A stretch of DNA of 64,000 nucleotides from NCBI GenBank assembly GCA_033239525.1, contig BSYO01000024.1:3190128-3254127 (forward strand), given 5' to 3'. Below, piece by piece: positions 24,497 through 36,611 of the stretch (the stretch's first letter is position 1; every line of letters starts with the position of its first letter). Below the pieces are notes generated by a model. The model worked only from the letters and a program-made list of their open reading frames with translations, was not told the origin of the DNA and did not search any database. A program made the translations under genes and the position numbers. This stretch comes from Nepenthes gracilis (taxonomy: Eukaryota; Streptophyta; Magnoliopsida; Caryophyllales; Nepenthaceae).

Positions 24497-26531
24497 CTTG
24501 AGTTATTACTCGCAACTCTTGCAGCCTTGCAATACCGCCGGCTTAATACACAGGGGACGGCAGCTCCACCTTGTCTTCCTGAAAAAGGGTATCCTGAATT
24601 GTACTGTAACCGTCGGAAATCGCCTTCTGCAAATGTACGCCAAATGTGGTACCATGGCGGACGCATGTAGATTGTTCGAAGAAATGCCCCAAAGAAATTG
24701 CTTCTCTTGGAACACTCTGATTGAAGGCTACATGTGTTCAGGGGACCAAAAGAGTTCACTGCAAATTTTTCATTCTATGCCGAACAAAAATGATTTCTCT
24801 TGGAATATAGTAATTTCAGGGACTGCAAAGATGGGTGATCTGGAATCGGCTCAGCGGATGTTTTATCAGATGCCTAGAAGGAATGGGTTCGCTTGGAACT
24901 CGATGATTCATGGATATGCTCGCCATGGATATCCCAGAGAAGCTTTGAGGATGTTCAAGGACTTGAACTTAAATCCTTTGGAAGTATCAGGGAGGGATAC
25001 GTTTGTGTTAGCGACAGTCATTGGCGCTTGCACCAGTTTGACGGCTCTTGATTGCGGAAAGCAAATCCATGCACGGATCATCATCGATGATGTGGATTTC
25101 GACTCGGTTTTGGGAAGTTCTCTTGTTAATTTGTACGGAAAGTGTGGTGACTTAGACAGTGCAGAGCATGTTTCGAGCTCGCTGAACGAGTCCGATGACT
25201 TTTCACAGTCTGCATTGATCACCGGATATGCAAATATCGGTTCAATGAATGATGCTCGAAGAATTTTCGACCGGATAACCGATCCATCAGTCGCACTGTG
25301 GAATTCAATCATTGCTGGTTACATTTCAAACAATGAGGACACCGAGGCACTAATTTTATTCAACACGATGAGGGAAAACGGAATTCGGGAAGATTTCTCT
25401 ACGTTTGCTAGTATTTTTAGTGCTTTCACGAGCGTTGGCGTCCTTGATCATGGAAAACAACTGCATGCTCATGCATATAAACTCGGTGTTTCAAAGGATG
25501 TCATTGTTTCTTGTGCTCTTATTGATATGTATTCGAAGTGCAGAAGCCCAAATGATGCTTGCAATTTGTTTAATGGTATTGAATTTTGTGACACCGTTTT
25601 GCTTAACTCTATGATCAATGTGTACTCCAACTGTGGGAAAATGCAAGAAGCAAAACGAATATTCGATACGATGCCACACAGAAACTTGATATCGTGGAAT
25701 TCAATGGTTGTGGGTTTCAGTCAAAATGGTTGGCCCATTTTAGCTTTAGATCATTTCCGTGAGATGAATACATTGGAAATCCAAATGGACAAATTTAGTC
25801 TTGCAAGTGTAATCAGTGCCTGTGCCAGCATCTCTGCGTTCGAACTCGGTGAGCAGGTTTTTGCTAGAGCCACCGTCATTGGGCTAGAAGGTGACCGAAT
25901 TGTTTGCAGCTCGCTCGTTGATTTCTATTGCAAGTGCGGTTTCATTGATTTAGGTCGAAAACTATTTGAAAGAATGGAGAAATTTGACGAAGTATCATGG
26001 AATTCGATGTTAATGGGCTATGCTACGAATGGGCAAGGAATTGAAACTTTGAATTTATTCAGTGCCATGAGAAACGCTGGAATTCATCCCAATGGCATTA
26101 CATTTACAGCAATTTTATCTGCTTGTGATCATTGTGGATTGATAGAAGAGGCTCGAAAATGGTTCTATTTAATGCAATGTCATTATAATATCAACCCAGG
26201 ATATGAGCACTACTCTTGCATGGTTGATCTCTTTGCAAGGGCCGGATGCATTGAAGAGGCGATGGTTCTAATCAAACGAATGCCACTTGATGCAGATGCA
26301 ACCATGTGGTCATCGGTGCTCAGAGGCTGTGTAGCTCATGGGAATAAAACTCTTGGGAATGAAGTAGCCAAGCTCATTATTAATCTCGACCCCAAAAATT
26401 CCGGCGCTTATGTTCAACTATGCAGTGCGTTGGCTGCTTCCGGCAATTGGGAAGGTTCAGAACAAGTCAGAAGTGCAATGAAAAATAAGAACATAGAAAA
26501 GAACCCCGGTCTCAGCTGGGGTGACACATGA
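24486..26531 (+). CDS. PPR protein, PLS class with E domain, At1g77010-like
   Basis: This is an intronless frame of 681 residues. The true start is the ATG at 24486 (MDLNLSYYSQLLQ...); the codon before it is GTG. PPR motifs fill residues from about 40 to 580 in the variable-length P, L and S pattern. Recurrent signatures include LxxMYxKCG, DAxRxFxxMPxRN and SWNSMIxGY. The last hundred or so residues form the E region (SCMVDLFARAGCIEEA ... TMWSSVLRGC ... NPGLSW) and the protein ends there, without a DYW deaminase domain. From memory of the family it follows Arabidopsis At1g77010, annotated as mitochondrial, repeat by repeat. PLS-E proteins bind single-stranded organelle RNA and usually specify C-to-U editing sites with a separate deaminase. 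The target site is unknown. The frame is intact. A small overlapping upstream ORF may lower translation. Confidence 0.95.
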   Translation: MDLNLSYYSQLLQPCNTAGLIHRGRQLHLVFLKKGILNCTVTVGNRLLQMYAKCGTMADACRLFEEMPQRNCFSWNTLIEGYMCSGDQKSSLQIFHSMPNKNDFSWNIVISGTAKMGDLESAQRMFYQMPRRNGFAWNSMIHGYARHGYPREALRMFKDLNLNPLEVSGRDTFVLATVIGACTSLTALDCGKQIHARIIIDDVDFDSVLGSSLVNLYGKCGDLDSAEHVSSSLNESDDFSQSALITGYANIGSMNDARRIFDRITDPSVALWNSIIAGYISNNEDTEALILFNTMRENGIREDFSTFASIFSAFTSVGVLDHGKQLHAHAYKLGVSKDVIVSCALIDMYSKCRSPNDACNLFNGIEFCDTVLLNSMINVYSNCGKMQEAKRIFDTMPHRNLISWNSMVVGFSQNGWPILALDHFREMNTLEIQMDKFSLASVISACASISAFELGEQVFARATVIGLEGDRIVCSSLVDFYCKCGFIDLGRKLFERMEKFDEVSWNSMLMGYATNGQGIETLNLFSAMRNAGIHPNGITFTAILSACDHCGLIEEARKWFYLMQCHYNINPGYEHYSCMVDLFARAGCIEEAMVLIKRMPLDADATMWSSVLRGCVAHGNKTLGNEVAKLIINLDPKNSGAYVQLCSALAASGNWEGSEQVRSAMKNKNIEKNPGLSWGDT

Positions 26532-29405
26532 AGAAATTGCATAAACATCATGAGATTAAAATCATTGTGCTAGTCGTCGAATTGCCGGGTTGGGATCACA
26601 ACATTCTTTTTTCTTGAAGAATAAGAGGTCAATTTCTCACCCATTTCCTTTCTCTTTTCTCAAGGATGAAAAAACAGAAAATATGTTACGATCCTCTCCC
26701 CCCTGCCTCAAACTGAATATATAAATGCAAGGAGTGTAACCAACCACTCTTACAAAGCTGCCCTTTTTGTGCTGGAAAAAATTGCTCGTGTCTGATACTA
26801 CATGTAGGAAGCAAGTTGTTGCCCATCGACAAGTTTTCATGCCGTGGAGCCGACAAGCCAATTGATAATTCAGACGTTCAAACCAGGAAATGCACAAATA
26901 AAAGGGTTGACAAATATGGTTGACACATTGCAAATCTGTACGCGAAGGAGCAAACATATGTGATGGGATAAATTAGTTATTTATAATGTATGAAGAAGAT
27001 TGTTTTTTTAATTAATTAAATTATTGTCTATTCTTTAGATATTAGGCTCATTAAGAAAATAATTTCTTTAAAAAAAGTACTAAACCATACATGTTGTGCT
27101 CATTATAATAAATAACTATATATGTGTAATATTATGTGCAACAATTTTAGTACAAACTTTGAAGCTGGTATCTACGCTCTCTCTTTGCCCATGGAAATGC
27201 AATTTTCAGTTCAAGCTTGATCTGGTTCTGGTTGATTTTGCAGTGAAGGATTGCAGGATGTGTTATTCATTTTATAGAATCTATTATAGGATATTCTCCA
27301 TATAAATATCGGAAAATGGTTATAATTGGACGGATGATTGATGAGCTTTCTGTTTAACAGCGAGAAGGGTGTGCTTTTCACGTCCCGGTAAAAGAACTAT
27401 AGTTGATTCATTTTATGAAACTTACAGTGAAGTGATAAAAATAATTTAAATTTTTTTTTATTTTTAGAATACGTTACACCAAATCGTATATAATAGTAAA
27501 GATAAATTCATATAGTTGATCATATTTAGTGAGTCTTGTTGGTTTAAGGAATAATAGAAGAGTATGAGGCCTGCCTAACAATTCGCTTTACTTCTGGTTA
27601 TGTATATCAAAGGCCAGCTGCCTCTTTCTGCCATCAAGAGGTCACACATCTGTATCACATAAACAATTTTTCTATAGTGAGGTAAGATTGCACAAATTTA
27701 ACACTAGACATATCTAAAATGTTGTTTCCTCCTTATTAGTGACTTCTGGTGTAAGTCTACGGATGTTCTATTGTGATACGGCGATCGGGTTTTTAATCAG
27801 TCACATCTTTTCACTATATAATGACAAGTGTTTATTTTGTCGATATCAAAAAATTTCCATTCCCTTTTTTGGGAATTGGGCCAAATTACAGGTGCGTGAT
27901 TTTATCTGTAAAAATTATGCAGTAGATAAGTCCAAATATGCAGTAGTATAAATTAAATTCATGATTGCAGATCTAACCATGACACCTCTAAGTTGTCCTT
28001 ACCAACTAAAGTAACTTGCTCAGGTAGTTTACATTTATCTTTTTCTAAATTCAGACTTAGGAGCTTTCTATGTTGAACTATTATTTGCAACTACTGATGT
28101 ATAGTATAGAAGACTGGGGCGGGAGCTTTGATCATATCATGGTAAATTCTTGCAGCTTATGTTGAATTACTTTAAAGAATGAGCTTGAATTTTAAATTTT
28201 AATCATGATTAATTAAATTAAAATAAGTAAAGTTGAGGTCAAATGAAGAAAATTTAGTGAAAATTAATTTTAAATCGGGTCACATCGAGTTGAATGATAT
28301 TTGACCAACACGCGACGCACACATATGTATGTTTTGGGCAAAAGGGTCATGCTTGACAGATGTTTGATTGAAACTCAAATGAGTTTTACAACTTTACACT
28401 CGATGCATGCCTAATAAACGCTCGAACACGCTATAGCAGAATGCTAGCGCCTAATGCGCAGCCTGATATGATGTTTGTGTGCCACAGCGTTTGGCTGTAA
28501 CATCCAACACGTGTTTGACGAGCGCACGTATGCCAATCTATTATATAAGTTATATCCGATTAATTTTTAATCATTTTTTGCCAAATTTTGAAAAAGAAGA
28601 GAGAAAGGTAGAAAAGGCTGATTGAATTGAATATAAGCAAGATTTTAGTAAAATTGAAATTAAAGCAAGTGCATCATAGGCCTCCTTTCCTTTGTTGCTA
28701 GTTTTTCTCTACTCCATTGAGTATTTATTATTCTAAATACTCATATATATTATATTTTCGTAATTTGGTTGTTTATATTTTACATGCATAAATTTCTATT
28801 TCTATTCTTTATAATTTTTTGAAGTTCATGTTCTTAGTCCACATACATGGTATTATTAAATTATTTCTCTGCATTTTCACCATGTGATGAATTTTTAGTA
28901 ATACTCTTTAAATGTTATGAATTTCATATATAATATTCTTACACGCCTAAAATCTCAAGTATATGTTTTACATGTTTTAAAAATTTATTAATTTGTCCAT
29001 ACATATTTACTAATGGAAATAAAATATTAAAGTTTTAAAATGTTATTGATTTTTCTAAAAGTTCTTCTTAAAAACAATTTCATATAGTTAAAAATTTTAT
29101 AATGTAGCATTATATGTTTTAAAATAAGTATGTTTAAGTTCCTACAAAAATTTTATACAATATATGATAAGAAATTGATAAAATTTTAGGAAAAATTCTA
29201 CAATTTGTTAATAAATTAAGAATATTATACAATATTATTTATAATTGTGTAGAGTTTTTATTCGTTTATGTATCAAACTATTGTAAGAAAATCAGTATAG
29301 CATATTATGGTATGTCTTAATATATTATAATAATAATCAAAATTCGAACCTATCGTATATGAATAAAAATGGCGTTCAACCTTATTTATAAGATTATATG
29401 TACGA
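26532..29405. other. Intergenic sequence downstream of the PPR gene
   Basis: The first few hundred bases should hold the PPR 3' untranslated region. A - strand frame of 106 codons at 26957..26637 has no recognisable domain and is not called. About 28220 to 28560 is a GC-richer patch with many CG-containing hexamers. It broadly resembles the patch at about 3380 to 3560 inside the first solo LTR in the opposite orientation, so an old LTR fragment is possible. The rest is AT-rich. Confidence 0.4.
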
Positions 29406-30780
29406 TGGCCCACCTACAGATGCTGAATAGTAGATAAAGCCTTTGGTTTTATGAAGACAAATATAACCCGAGTTTCAATTATTCTCTTCTTTATTTGTAA
29501 CGTCCTACTAACCCTTGGTCCATAAGAATAAGTATGTTTGAACACAATTTGCATAGTATGTTTCATTTAAGAATTGAAAAAGAGAAATTTGCAAACTGTG
29601 CACGTTGGTCATGGAAATTCATTATTTTATTTATAAAATTTGGATTATTGTTCTTACAACATGATTTAAGGTAAAATATACATTGATTATGCAAATTATA
29701 TGTTTTACTAAGTTTTTAACTTATTATTATTTTTATTTTTTACTAACCCCTTCAAATTAATGACTCGGATCATTTTCAGAAAAATAGGATTGTTGGAAAA
29801 GTTGACTGAAATGAATAGGATTAGAAATTTAAAATTTGGATATTGTAATTGTCTTTAAACAATAGTTTTAGAATGTTTATTTAATAGTATGATTCTATAT
29901 TAATTTATCTATTTCAATATTTATGATTAGTGGTATAGTGGAATGTTGGCCTGTCCAGCAGCAGACAATTGTGATTGTTGTTAACTCTAATTTTGTTTAG
30001 ATGTATAACCTTACATATAATTTGATATAATAGTATAGTCGTTATTTCAGAGCCACTTTTGGCTGTGGCATATTTTTGAATTCTGTTATTTGGTTGGTTA
30101 TTATATATATCTTTGGATTGATTGTAATATCAACTTATTGGTTGTGTCCATCATTAATTGAATTTATTAATTTATTAATGAAATAATTTTGCTAATTATT
30201 AGAGTTTGATACAGGGACATGACAATTTCAGTAGAGGTTTTGCTCAAATTCAAATGTGGTAGAATTTCTTCATAGAGAAACATCTTAAAGATATTTTTTG
30301 GATGCCTTTAAAGAATACAAAGGTCATTTATCTATCTATCTTAATTCGATCATATTAATATAAATAGATGATAAGATGCATATCTCTGATGATATTCCCT
30401 AAACGCCACCCTTTTTCAGAGAATATTTTATTAAATAACTAAATATAATACTTGAACTAAGGGACAAATTGATAATTTTTCTTACATCTCCTCCGCCTAG
30501 AGCCTAGGGGACTAAGTAGGGCATTGCTCGCGGCATGGGGGCCGACTCGTTGTCAATGGATTTGTGCCGCACTGGAGTAATCAAATATGTGGTTATGCAC
30601 GTTTCACTACTTCTCTATTCAACTGAAGTGTGTATGGTAGCGCAGTTTTTTAAAATTTTAGTTAGTTCATTGAAAAATAGACTTCACTCAAGAGGGCACA
30701 TCTCGAAATAAACAAAAGGAAAACGAGCAATAAAAAAGAAATTATTGATCAACTAAGCCCTCTGGGAACTTGCTTAAGAA
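29406..30780 (+). repeat. Array unit 1 (type A)
   Basis: First unit of the array. It is nearly identical to unit 3 from about 29470 onward, while its first 60 bases are the most divergent of the four units. Confidence 0.8.
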
Positions 30781-32149
30781 TAACCCACATATGAGTGCTG
30801 AATAGTAGCGTAAAACCTTTAATTGTATGAAGACAAATATAACTCAAGTTTCAATTATCCTCTTCTTTATTGATAATGTCCTACGAATCCTTGGTCCATA
30901 AAAATAAATATGTTTGAACAAAATTTGCATAGTATGTTTCGTTTAAGAATTAAAAAAGAGAAATTTGGAAACTGTGCACGTTGGTTATGGAAATTTGTTA
31001 TTTTACTTATGAAATTTGGATTATTATTCTTACAGCATGATTTAAGGTAAAATGTATATTGATTATGCAAAATATATGTTTTACTGAGTTTTTGACTTAC
31101 TAATTTTTTTTACTAACCCATTCAAATTAGCGGTTCAAATCACTTTCAGAAAAATAGGATTGTTGAAAGAGTTGACCGAAAAAAATAGGATTAAAAATTT
31201 AAAATTTAGATATTATAATTGTTTTAAAACAATAGTTTTACAATGTTTATTTAGTTTTATGATTCTATATTGATTTATCTAATTCAATATTTATGATTAG
31301 AGGTGTAGTGGAATGTTGGTTTGTCCAGCAGCAGACAATTGTGATTATTGTTAACTCTAATTTTGTTTAGACATATAACCTTATATATAATTCAATATCA
31401 TGGTATAATCGGTGTTTTGGAACCACTTTTGGTTGTGGTATATTTTTAAATTCTGCAATTTAGTTAGTTATTATATATATCTTTCGGTCTATTGTGATAT
31501 CGATTTATTGGTCACATCCATCATTAATTAGATTTATTAATTTAATAATGGAATGATTTTGCTAATTATTAGGGTTCGATATAAGGATGGGATAACTTCA
31601 GTAAAGGTTTTGCTCAAATTCAAATGTGGTAGAATTTCTTCACAGAGAAATATCTTAAAGATATTTTTTGGATGCCTTTAAATGATGCAACAGTTATTTA
31701 TCTATCAATCTTAATAAGATCATATTAATATAAATAGATAATAAGATGCACATCTTTGATGATATTTCCTAAACAACACCCTTTTTCAGAGAATATTTTA
31801 ATAAATAATAAAATATAATACTTAGACTAAGGGACAAATTGATAATTTTTCCCACATCTCCTCTGCCTAAAGCCTAGGGGACTAAGTAGGGCATTGCTCG
31901 CAGCATAGGAGCCAACTCGTTGTCGGGGGCTTTGTGCCGCGCTGGAGTAATTAGATATATGGTTCTGCATGTTTCACCACTTCTCCGTTCAACTGAAGTA
32001 TGCATGCTAGCATTGTTCTTTAAATTTTAGTTAGTTCATTGAAAAATAGACTTCGCTCAACAGGGCACATCTCGAAACAAACAAAAAGGAAGCGAGCAAT
32101 AAAAAATAAATCATTGATTAACTAAGCCCTTTGGGAACTTACTTAAGAA
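30781..32149 (+). repeat. Array unit 2 (type B)
   Basis: Second unit of the array. It pairs with unit 4 by shared variants such as TTCTGCAATTTAGTTAGTTA and TTAATTAGATTTATTAATTT. Confidence 0.8.
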
Positions 32150-33510
32150 TAACCCACCTATGAGTACTGAATAGTAGCGTAAAATATTTAGTTGTATGAA
32201 GACATATATAACCCGAGTTTCAATTATTCTTCTTTATTTGTAACGCCCTACTAACCCTTGGTCCATAAGAATAAGTATGTTTGAACACAATTTGCATAGT
32301 ATGTTTCCATTTAAGAATTGAAAAAGAGAAATTTGCAAACTGTGCACGTTGGTCATGGAAATTCATTATTTTATTTATAAAATTTGGATTATTGTTCTTA
32401 CAACATGATTTAAGGTAAAATATACATTGATTATGCAAATTATATGTTTTACTAAGTTTTTAACTTATTATTATTTTTATTTTTTTACTAACCCCTTCAA
32501 ATTAATGACTCTGATCATTTTCAGAAAAATAGATTGTTGGAAAAGTTGACTGAAATGAATAGGATTAGAAATTTAAAATTTGGATATTGTAATTGTCTTT
32601 AAACAATAGTTTTAGAATGTTTATTTAATAGTATGATTCTATATTAATTTATCTATTTCAATATTTATGATTAGTGGTATAGTGGAATGTTGGCCTGTCC
32701 AAGAGCATAATTGTGATTGTTGTTAACTCTAATTTTGTTTAGACGTATAACCTTACATATAATTCGATATAATAGTATAGTCGTTATTTCAGAGCCACTT
32801 TGGTCGTGGCATATTTTTGAATTCTCGTTATTTGGTTGGTTATTATATATATCTTTGATTGATTGTAATATCAACTTATTGGTTGTGTCCATCATTAATT
32901 GAATTTATTAATTTATTAATGAAATAATTTTGCTAATTATTAGAGTTTGATATGTAGGACATGACAATTTCAGTAGAGGTTTTGCTCAAATTCAAATGTG
33001 GTAGAATTTCTTCATAGAGAAACATCTTAAAGATATTTTTGATGCCTTTGAAGAATACAATGGCCATTTATCTATCTATCTTAATTTGATCATATTAATA
33101 TAAATAGATGATAAGATGCATATCTCTGATGATATTCCCTAAACGCCACCTTTCTTCAGAGAATATTTTATTAAAATAACTAAATATAATACTTGGATTA
33201 ATGGACAAATTGATAATTTTTCACATCTCCTTCGCTCTAGAGCCTAGGGGACTAAGTAGGGCACATAGGAGCCGACTCGTTGTCAGCGGCTTTGTGCTGC
33301 ACTGGAGTAATCAAATATGTGGTTCTACACGTTTCACCACTTCTTTATTTAACCGAAGTGTGTACGCTAGCACGGTTCTTTAAAATTTTAGTTAGTTCAT
33401 TGAAAAACAGACTTCAATCAATAGGGCACGTCTCGGAACAAACAAAAGGAAAACAAGCAATAAAAAATAAATCATTGATCAACTAAGCCCTATGGGAGCT
33501 TGCTTAAGAA
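32150..33510 (+). repeat. Array unit 3 (type A')
   Basis: Third unit of the array. Relative to unit 1 it carries several single-base losses in short homopolymers and a loss of about ten bases in the GC-richer block near 33260. Confidence 0.8.
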
Positions 33511-34880
33511 TAACCCACCTATGAGTACTGAATAGTAGCGTAAAATATTTAGTTGTATGAAGACATATATAACCCGAGTTTCAATTATCCTATTATTTAT
33601 TAATAATGTCCTACTAATCCTTGGTTCATAAAAATAAATATGTTTGAACAGAATTTGCATAGTACGTTTCGTTTAAGAATTAAAAAAGAGAAATTTGCAA
33701 ACCGTGCACGTTGGTTATGGAAATTGGTTATTTTACTTATAAAATTTGGATTATTATTTTTACAGCATGATTTAAGGTAAAATGTACATTGATTATGCAA
33801 ATTATATGTTTTACTGTATTTTTGACTTACTAATTTTTTTTACTAACCCATTCAAATTAGCGGTTCAAATCACTTTTAGAAAAATAGGATTGTTGGAAGA
33901 GTTGACTGAAAAAAAATAGGATTAAAAATTTAAATTTTAGATATTGTAATTGTTGTAAAACAATAGTTTTAGAATGTTTATTTAGTTGTATGATTCTATA
34001 TTGATTTATCTAATTCAATATTTATGATTAGAGGTGTAGTGGAATGTTGGTTTGTCCAGCAGCAGACAATTGCGATTATTGTTAACTCTAATTTTGTTTA
34101 GACATATAACCTTATATATAATTCAATATCATGGTATAATCGTGTTTTGAACCACTTTTTGTGGTATATTTTTAATTTCTGCAATTTAGTTAGTTATTTA
34201 TATATCTTTCGTCTATTGTGATATCGACTTATTGGTCACATCCATCATTAATTAGATTTATTAATTTAATAATGGAATGATTTTGCTAATTGTTAGGGTT
34301 CGATACAAGAATGGGATAACTTCAGTAAAGGTTTTGCTCAAATTCAAATGTGGTAGAATTTCTTCATAGAGAAATATCTTAAAGATATTTTTTGGATGCC
34401 TTTAAATGATACAACGGTCATTTATCTATCTATTTTAATACGATCATATTAATATAAATAGATAATAAGATGCACATCTCTGATGATATTCCCTAAACAA
34501 CACCCTTTTTCAGAGAATATTTTAATAAATAATAAAATATAATACTTAGATCGAGGGACAAACTGATAATTTTTCCCACATCTCCTCTGCCTAAAGCCTA
34601 GGGACTAAGTAGTGGGCATTGCTCGCAAGATAGGAGCCAACTCGTTGTCGGGGGCTTTGTGCCGCTACTGAGTAATTAGATATATGGTTCCTGCATGTTT
34701 CACCACTTCTCCGTTCAACTGAAGTATGCATGCTAGCATTGTTCTTTAAATTTTAGTTAGTTCATTGAAAAATAGACTTCGCTCAACAGGGCACATCTCG
34801 AAACAAACAAAAAGGAAGCGAGCAATAAAAAATAAATCATTGATTAACTAAGCCCTTTGGGAACTTACTTAAGAATAACC
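33511..34880 (+). repeat. Array unit 4 (type B')
   Basis: Fourth unit of the array, ending near GAATAACC at 34873..34880, where similarity to the other junctions stops. It has single-base losses relative to unit 2 near 34140 to 34210. Confidence 0.8.
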
Positions 34881-35621
34881 GACCAAATAACAAAAGTTTT
34901 ATAAAGTAAGGGAGTTAAAGCAAGGTACCATGAGAAAAAAAAGATATTTTTCCTAAATAAATTCAATTCCAGATTAATGGGCACATTGAATTATCGATAT
35001 GATTAATAGCCCTCACAGCTCGAGCATAACAACACTTAAGTAAAATGTGAATTTTATTATTTGGATAATATAAATAATTAAATGATGAGATAAAAAATTT
35101 AAATTGTAATTAAATATTTAACATGATTGAAATTAAGTGAAATTCAAATTCTATTCTTTTGGTGGTAGAAGTAATTAAATAATGAGAGAAAAAAAAAGGG
35201 AAATTAAGGCTTGATTAAAATTTTAATCCGTAGGTAAAAATAAATAAAATAATTGGCCAACACAAATTTTAAATTTTTTTAAAAGTATGAAATTTAAAAT
35301 AAACATAAACAATAGTAATGATAGAAGTTTTAGTTTAGTAAAATGTTTGAAAATATTTTTTACTATAGAAAATATTTTATTTATAAATTATATATTTCAA
35401 ATATTTTTAAAAAATATTTTTGTTTAAATTTTTTATAATATTTTTATACAATTTTTAAAATAAGTAATTTAAGAAAATAAAATTATGATTCACTTATTTC
35501 TTTTCAACCAAAACAATTAAAAATACTAATATATTTGGTCTAATTTTAGTAAATATAATTAACAAATAATTCACCACTTTCAAATTATATTTCTTTATTC
35601 TTTTAAAATTTGTAAATAATT
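34881..35621. other. AT-rich spacer between the tandem array and the gypsy element
   Basis: Low-complexity AT-rich DNA with no gene. Confidence 0.5.
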
Positions 35622-35626
35622 ATCAC

Positions 35627-36551
35627 TGATGGAGACGACAGAAATAGGCCGGCCCGACATGAAGGCCTACGGATGGACAGTGGATCATGAGGGTATTCAG
35701 CCCACAACACGTCACCCACTCCAACGCCGGCCAACGCTTTCCACCCGCCTATGCAAGAGCTGGTCCCGCTTGGCCCATGACCTAAAAGCCGACCACCGCC
35801 CTACCATCCTCTTCCCGCAATCAAATTACTTGCCTTAACTAACCCGGCACATCGAATATTGCCCCCAATTGTGATCTCTCTCGGAACGGCAATTCCAATG
35901 TAGAAAATCTCACTTAATGGCAACTCCCATACCCACCGCATCCAAAATCATCATAAAGAAGGAATGAATCTTCCTAACTGATCACGATTGCTATGACCGA
36001 CAACCACGATCCCCATGATGGCCTGCCAAATCCTTACAAACAACTGTCGACTAGCCTTGGCCACCCAAGCAGGGTTGAATTGATTCAAAGGTTATAAATA
36101 TCTCCTCGCCCCACGGTGAAAAGACAGACTCAAATACACACTCAAGAGCTTACAAAAAGATAATTCTCTACCCAAAGAGCCTCCTAAGAATTCCTTCACA
36201 ATTCTTACTCCCTCAATATTAAAAGCCGCATCCTGTCGAGCGCAACGTCGTTTAAAAGTAGTTCCACGTTGAGCATAATCTCCAAGTCAGATTCAAACCT
36301 CGTACTCTTACATCATCACGTATATCCCTCACCCTTATATCTTTTCATCTCTTTGAGGAAGATTACTTACTTGAGTGTCGGAAGATAAATCAAAAAGTGA
36401 GTTTCACCGAATCTCTAACCTCTTACTTTTGAGTTGTGCCATGTAGAATCTAAGCTATTGAGAACGGAGACTGGACTTGCTTCTATTTGATTTATCGCGG
36501 AAGACCAAGTGGCACCCTAATCCGTTGGCAATCCAAATTTAGAACGCATCA
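35627..36551 (+). repeat. 5' LTR of the gypsy element
   Basis: Begins TGATGGAGACGACAG and ends TTTAGAACGCATCA. It matches 46423..47318 throughout. For example CTCAAATACACACTCAAGAG occurs at 36129..36148 and again at 46909..46928 in the 3' LTR. It also matches the solo LTR at 50798..51733 more distantly. A C/A-rich block near 36100 precedes the likely transcription start. The long terminal repeat should carry the promoter and polyadenylation signal of the element. Confidence 0.9.
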
Positions 36552-36552
36552 T

Positions 36553-36570
36553 TGGCACCATCTGTGTGAA
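36553..36570 (+). other. Primer-binding site
   Basis: TTGGCACCATCTGTGTGA lies one base after the LTR end. It starts with the TGG complement of a tRNA CCA end. It resembles the TGGCGCC-type sites of plant Tat and Athila elements and is not the initiator-Met type. I did not identify the tRNA. Confidence 0.7.
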
Positions 36571-36611
36571 GGCAAACGGAAAGCCCAACCACCATCCCTA
36601 CCAAAGCAAAC

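Larger units (their letters stand above)
29406..34880 (+). repeat. Tandem array, four units of about 1.37 kb (A-B-A'-B')
   Basis: Four head-to-tail units start near 29406, 30781, 32150 and 33511. The landmark AATAG after CTG recurs at 29426, 30801, 32170 and 33531, giving spacings of 1375, 1369 and 1361. Units 1 and 3 are almost identical over long stretches, as are units 2 and 4, while neighbours differ more clearly. For example TTAATTGAATTTATTAATTT occurs in 1 and 3, and TTAATTAGATTTATTAATTT in 2 and 4. This fits an old duplication followed by a recent 2.74-kb duplication of the dimer. Each unit is AT-rich except for a block of about 90 bases containing GCCTAGGGGACTAAGTAGGG. No transposon termini or convincing gene was seen. 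A - strand frame of about 67 to 72 codons (MHNQ..FYLKSCCKNNNPNF) recurs in units 2 to 4 without a known domain. Confidence 0.85.

Noticed and set aside
26637..26957. 106-codon - strand ORF after the PPR gene
   Set aside because: No domain, low-complexity ends, and position in the expected PPR 3' region. It is likely chance.
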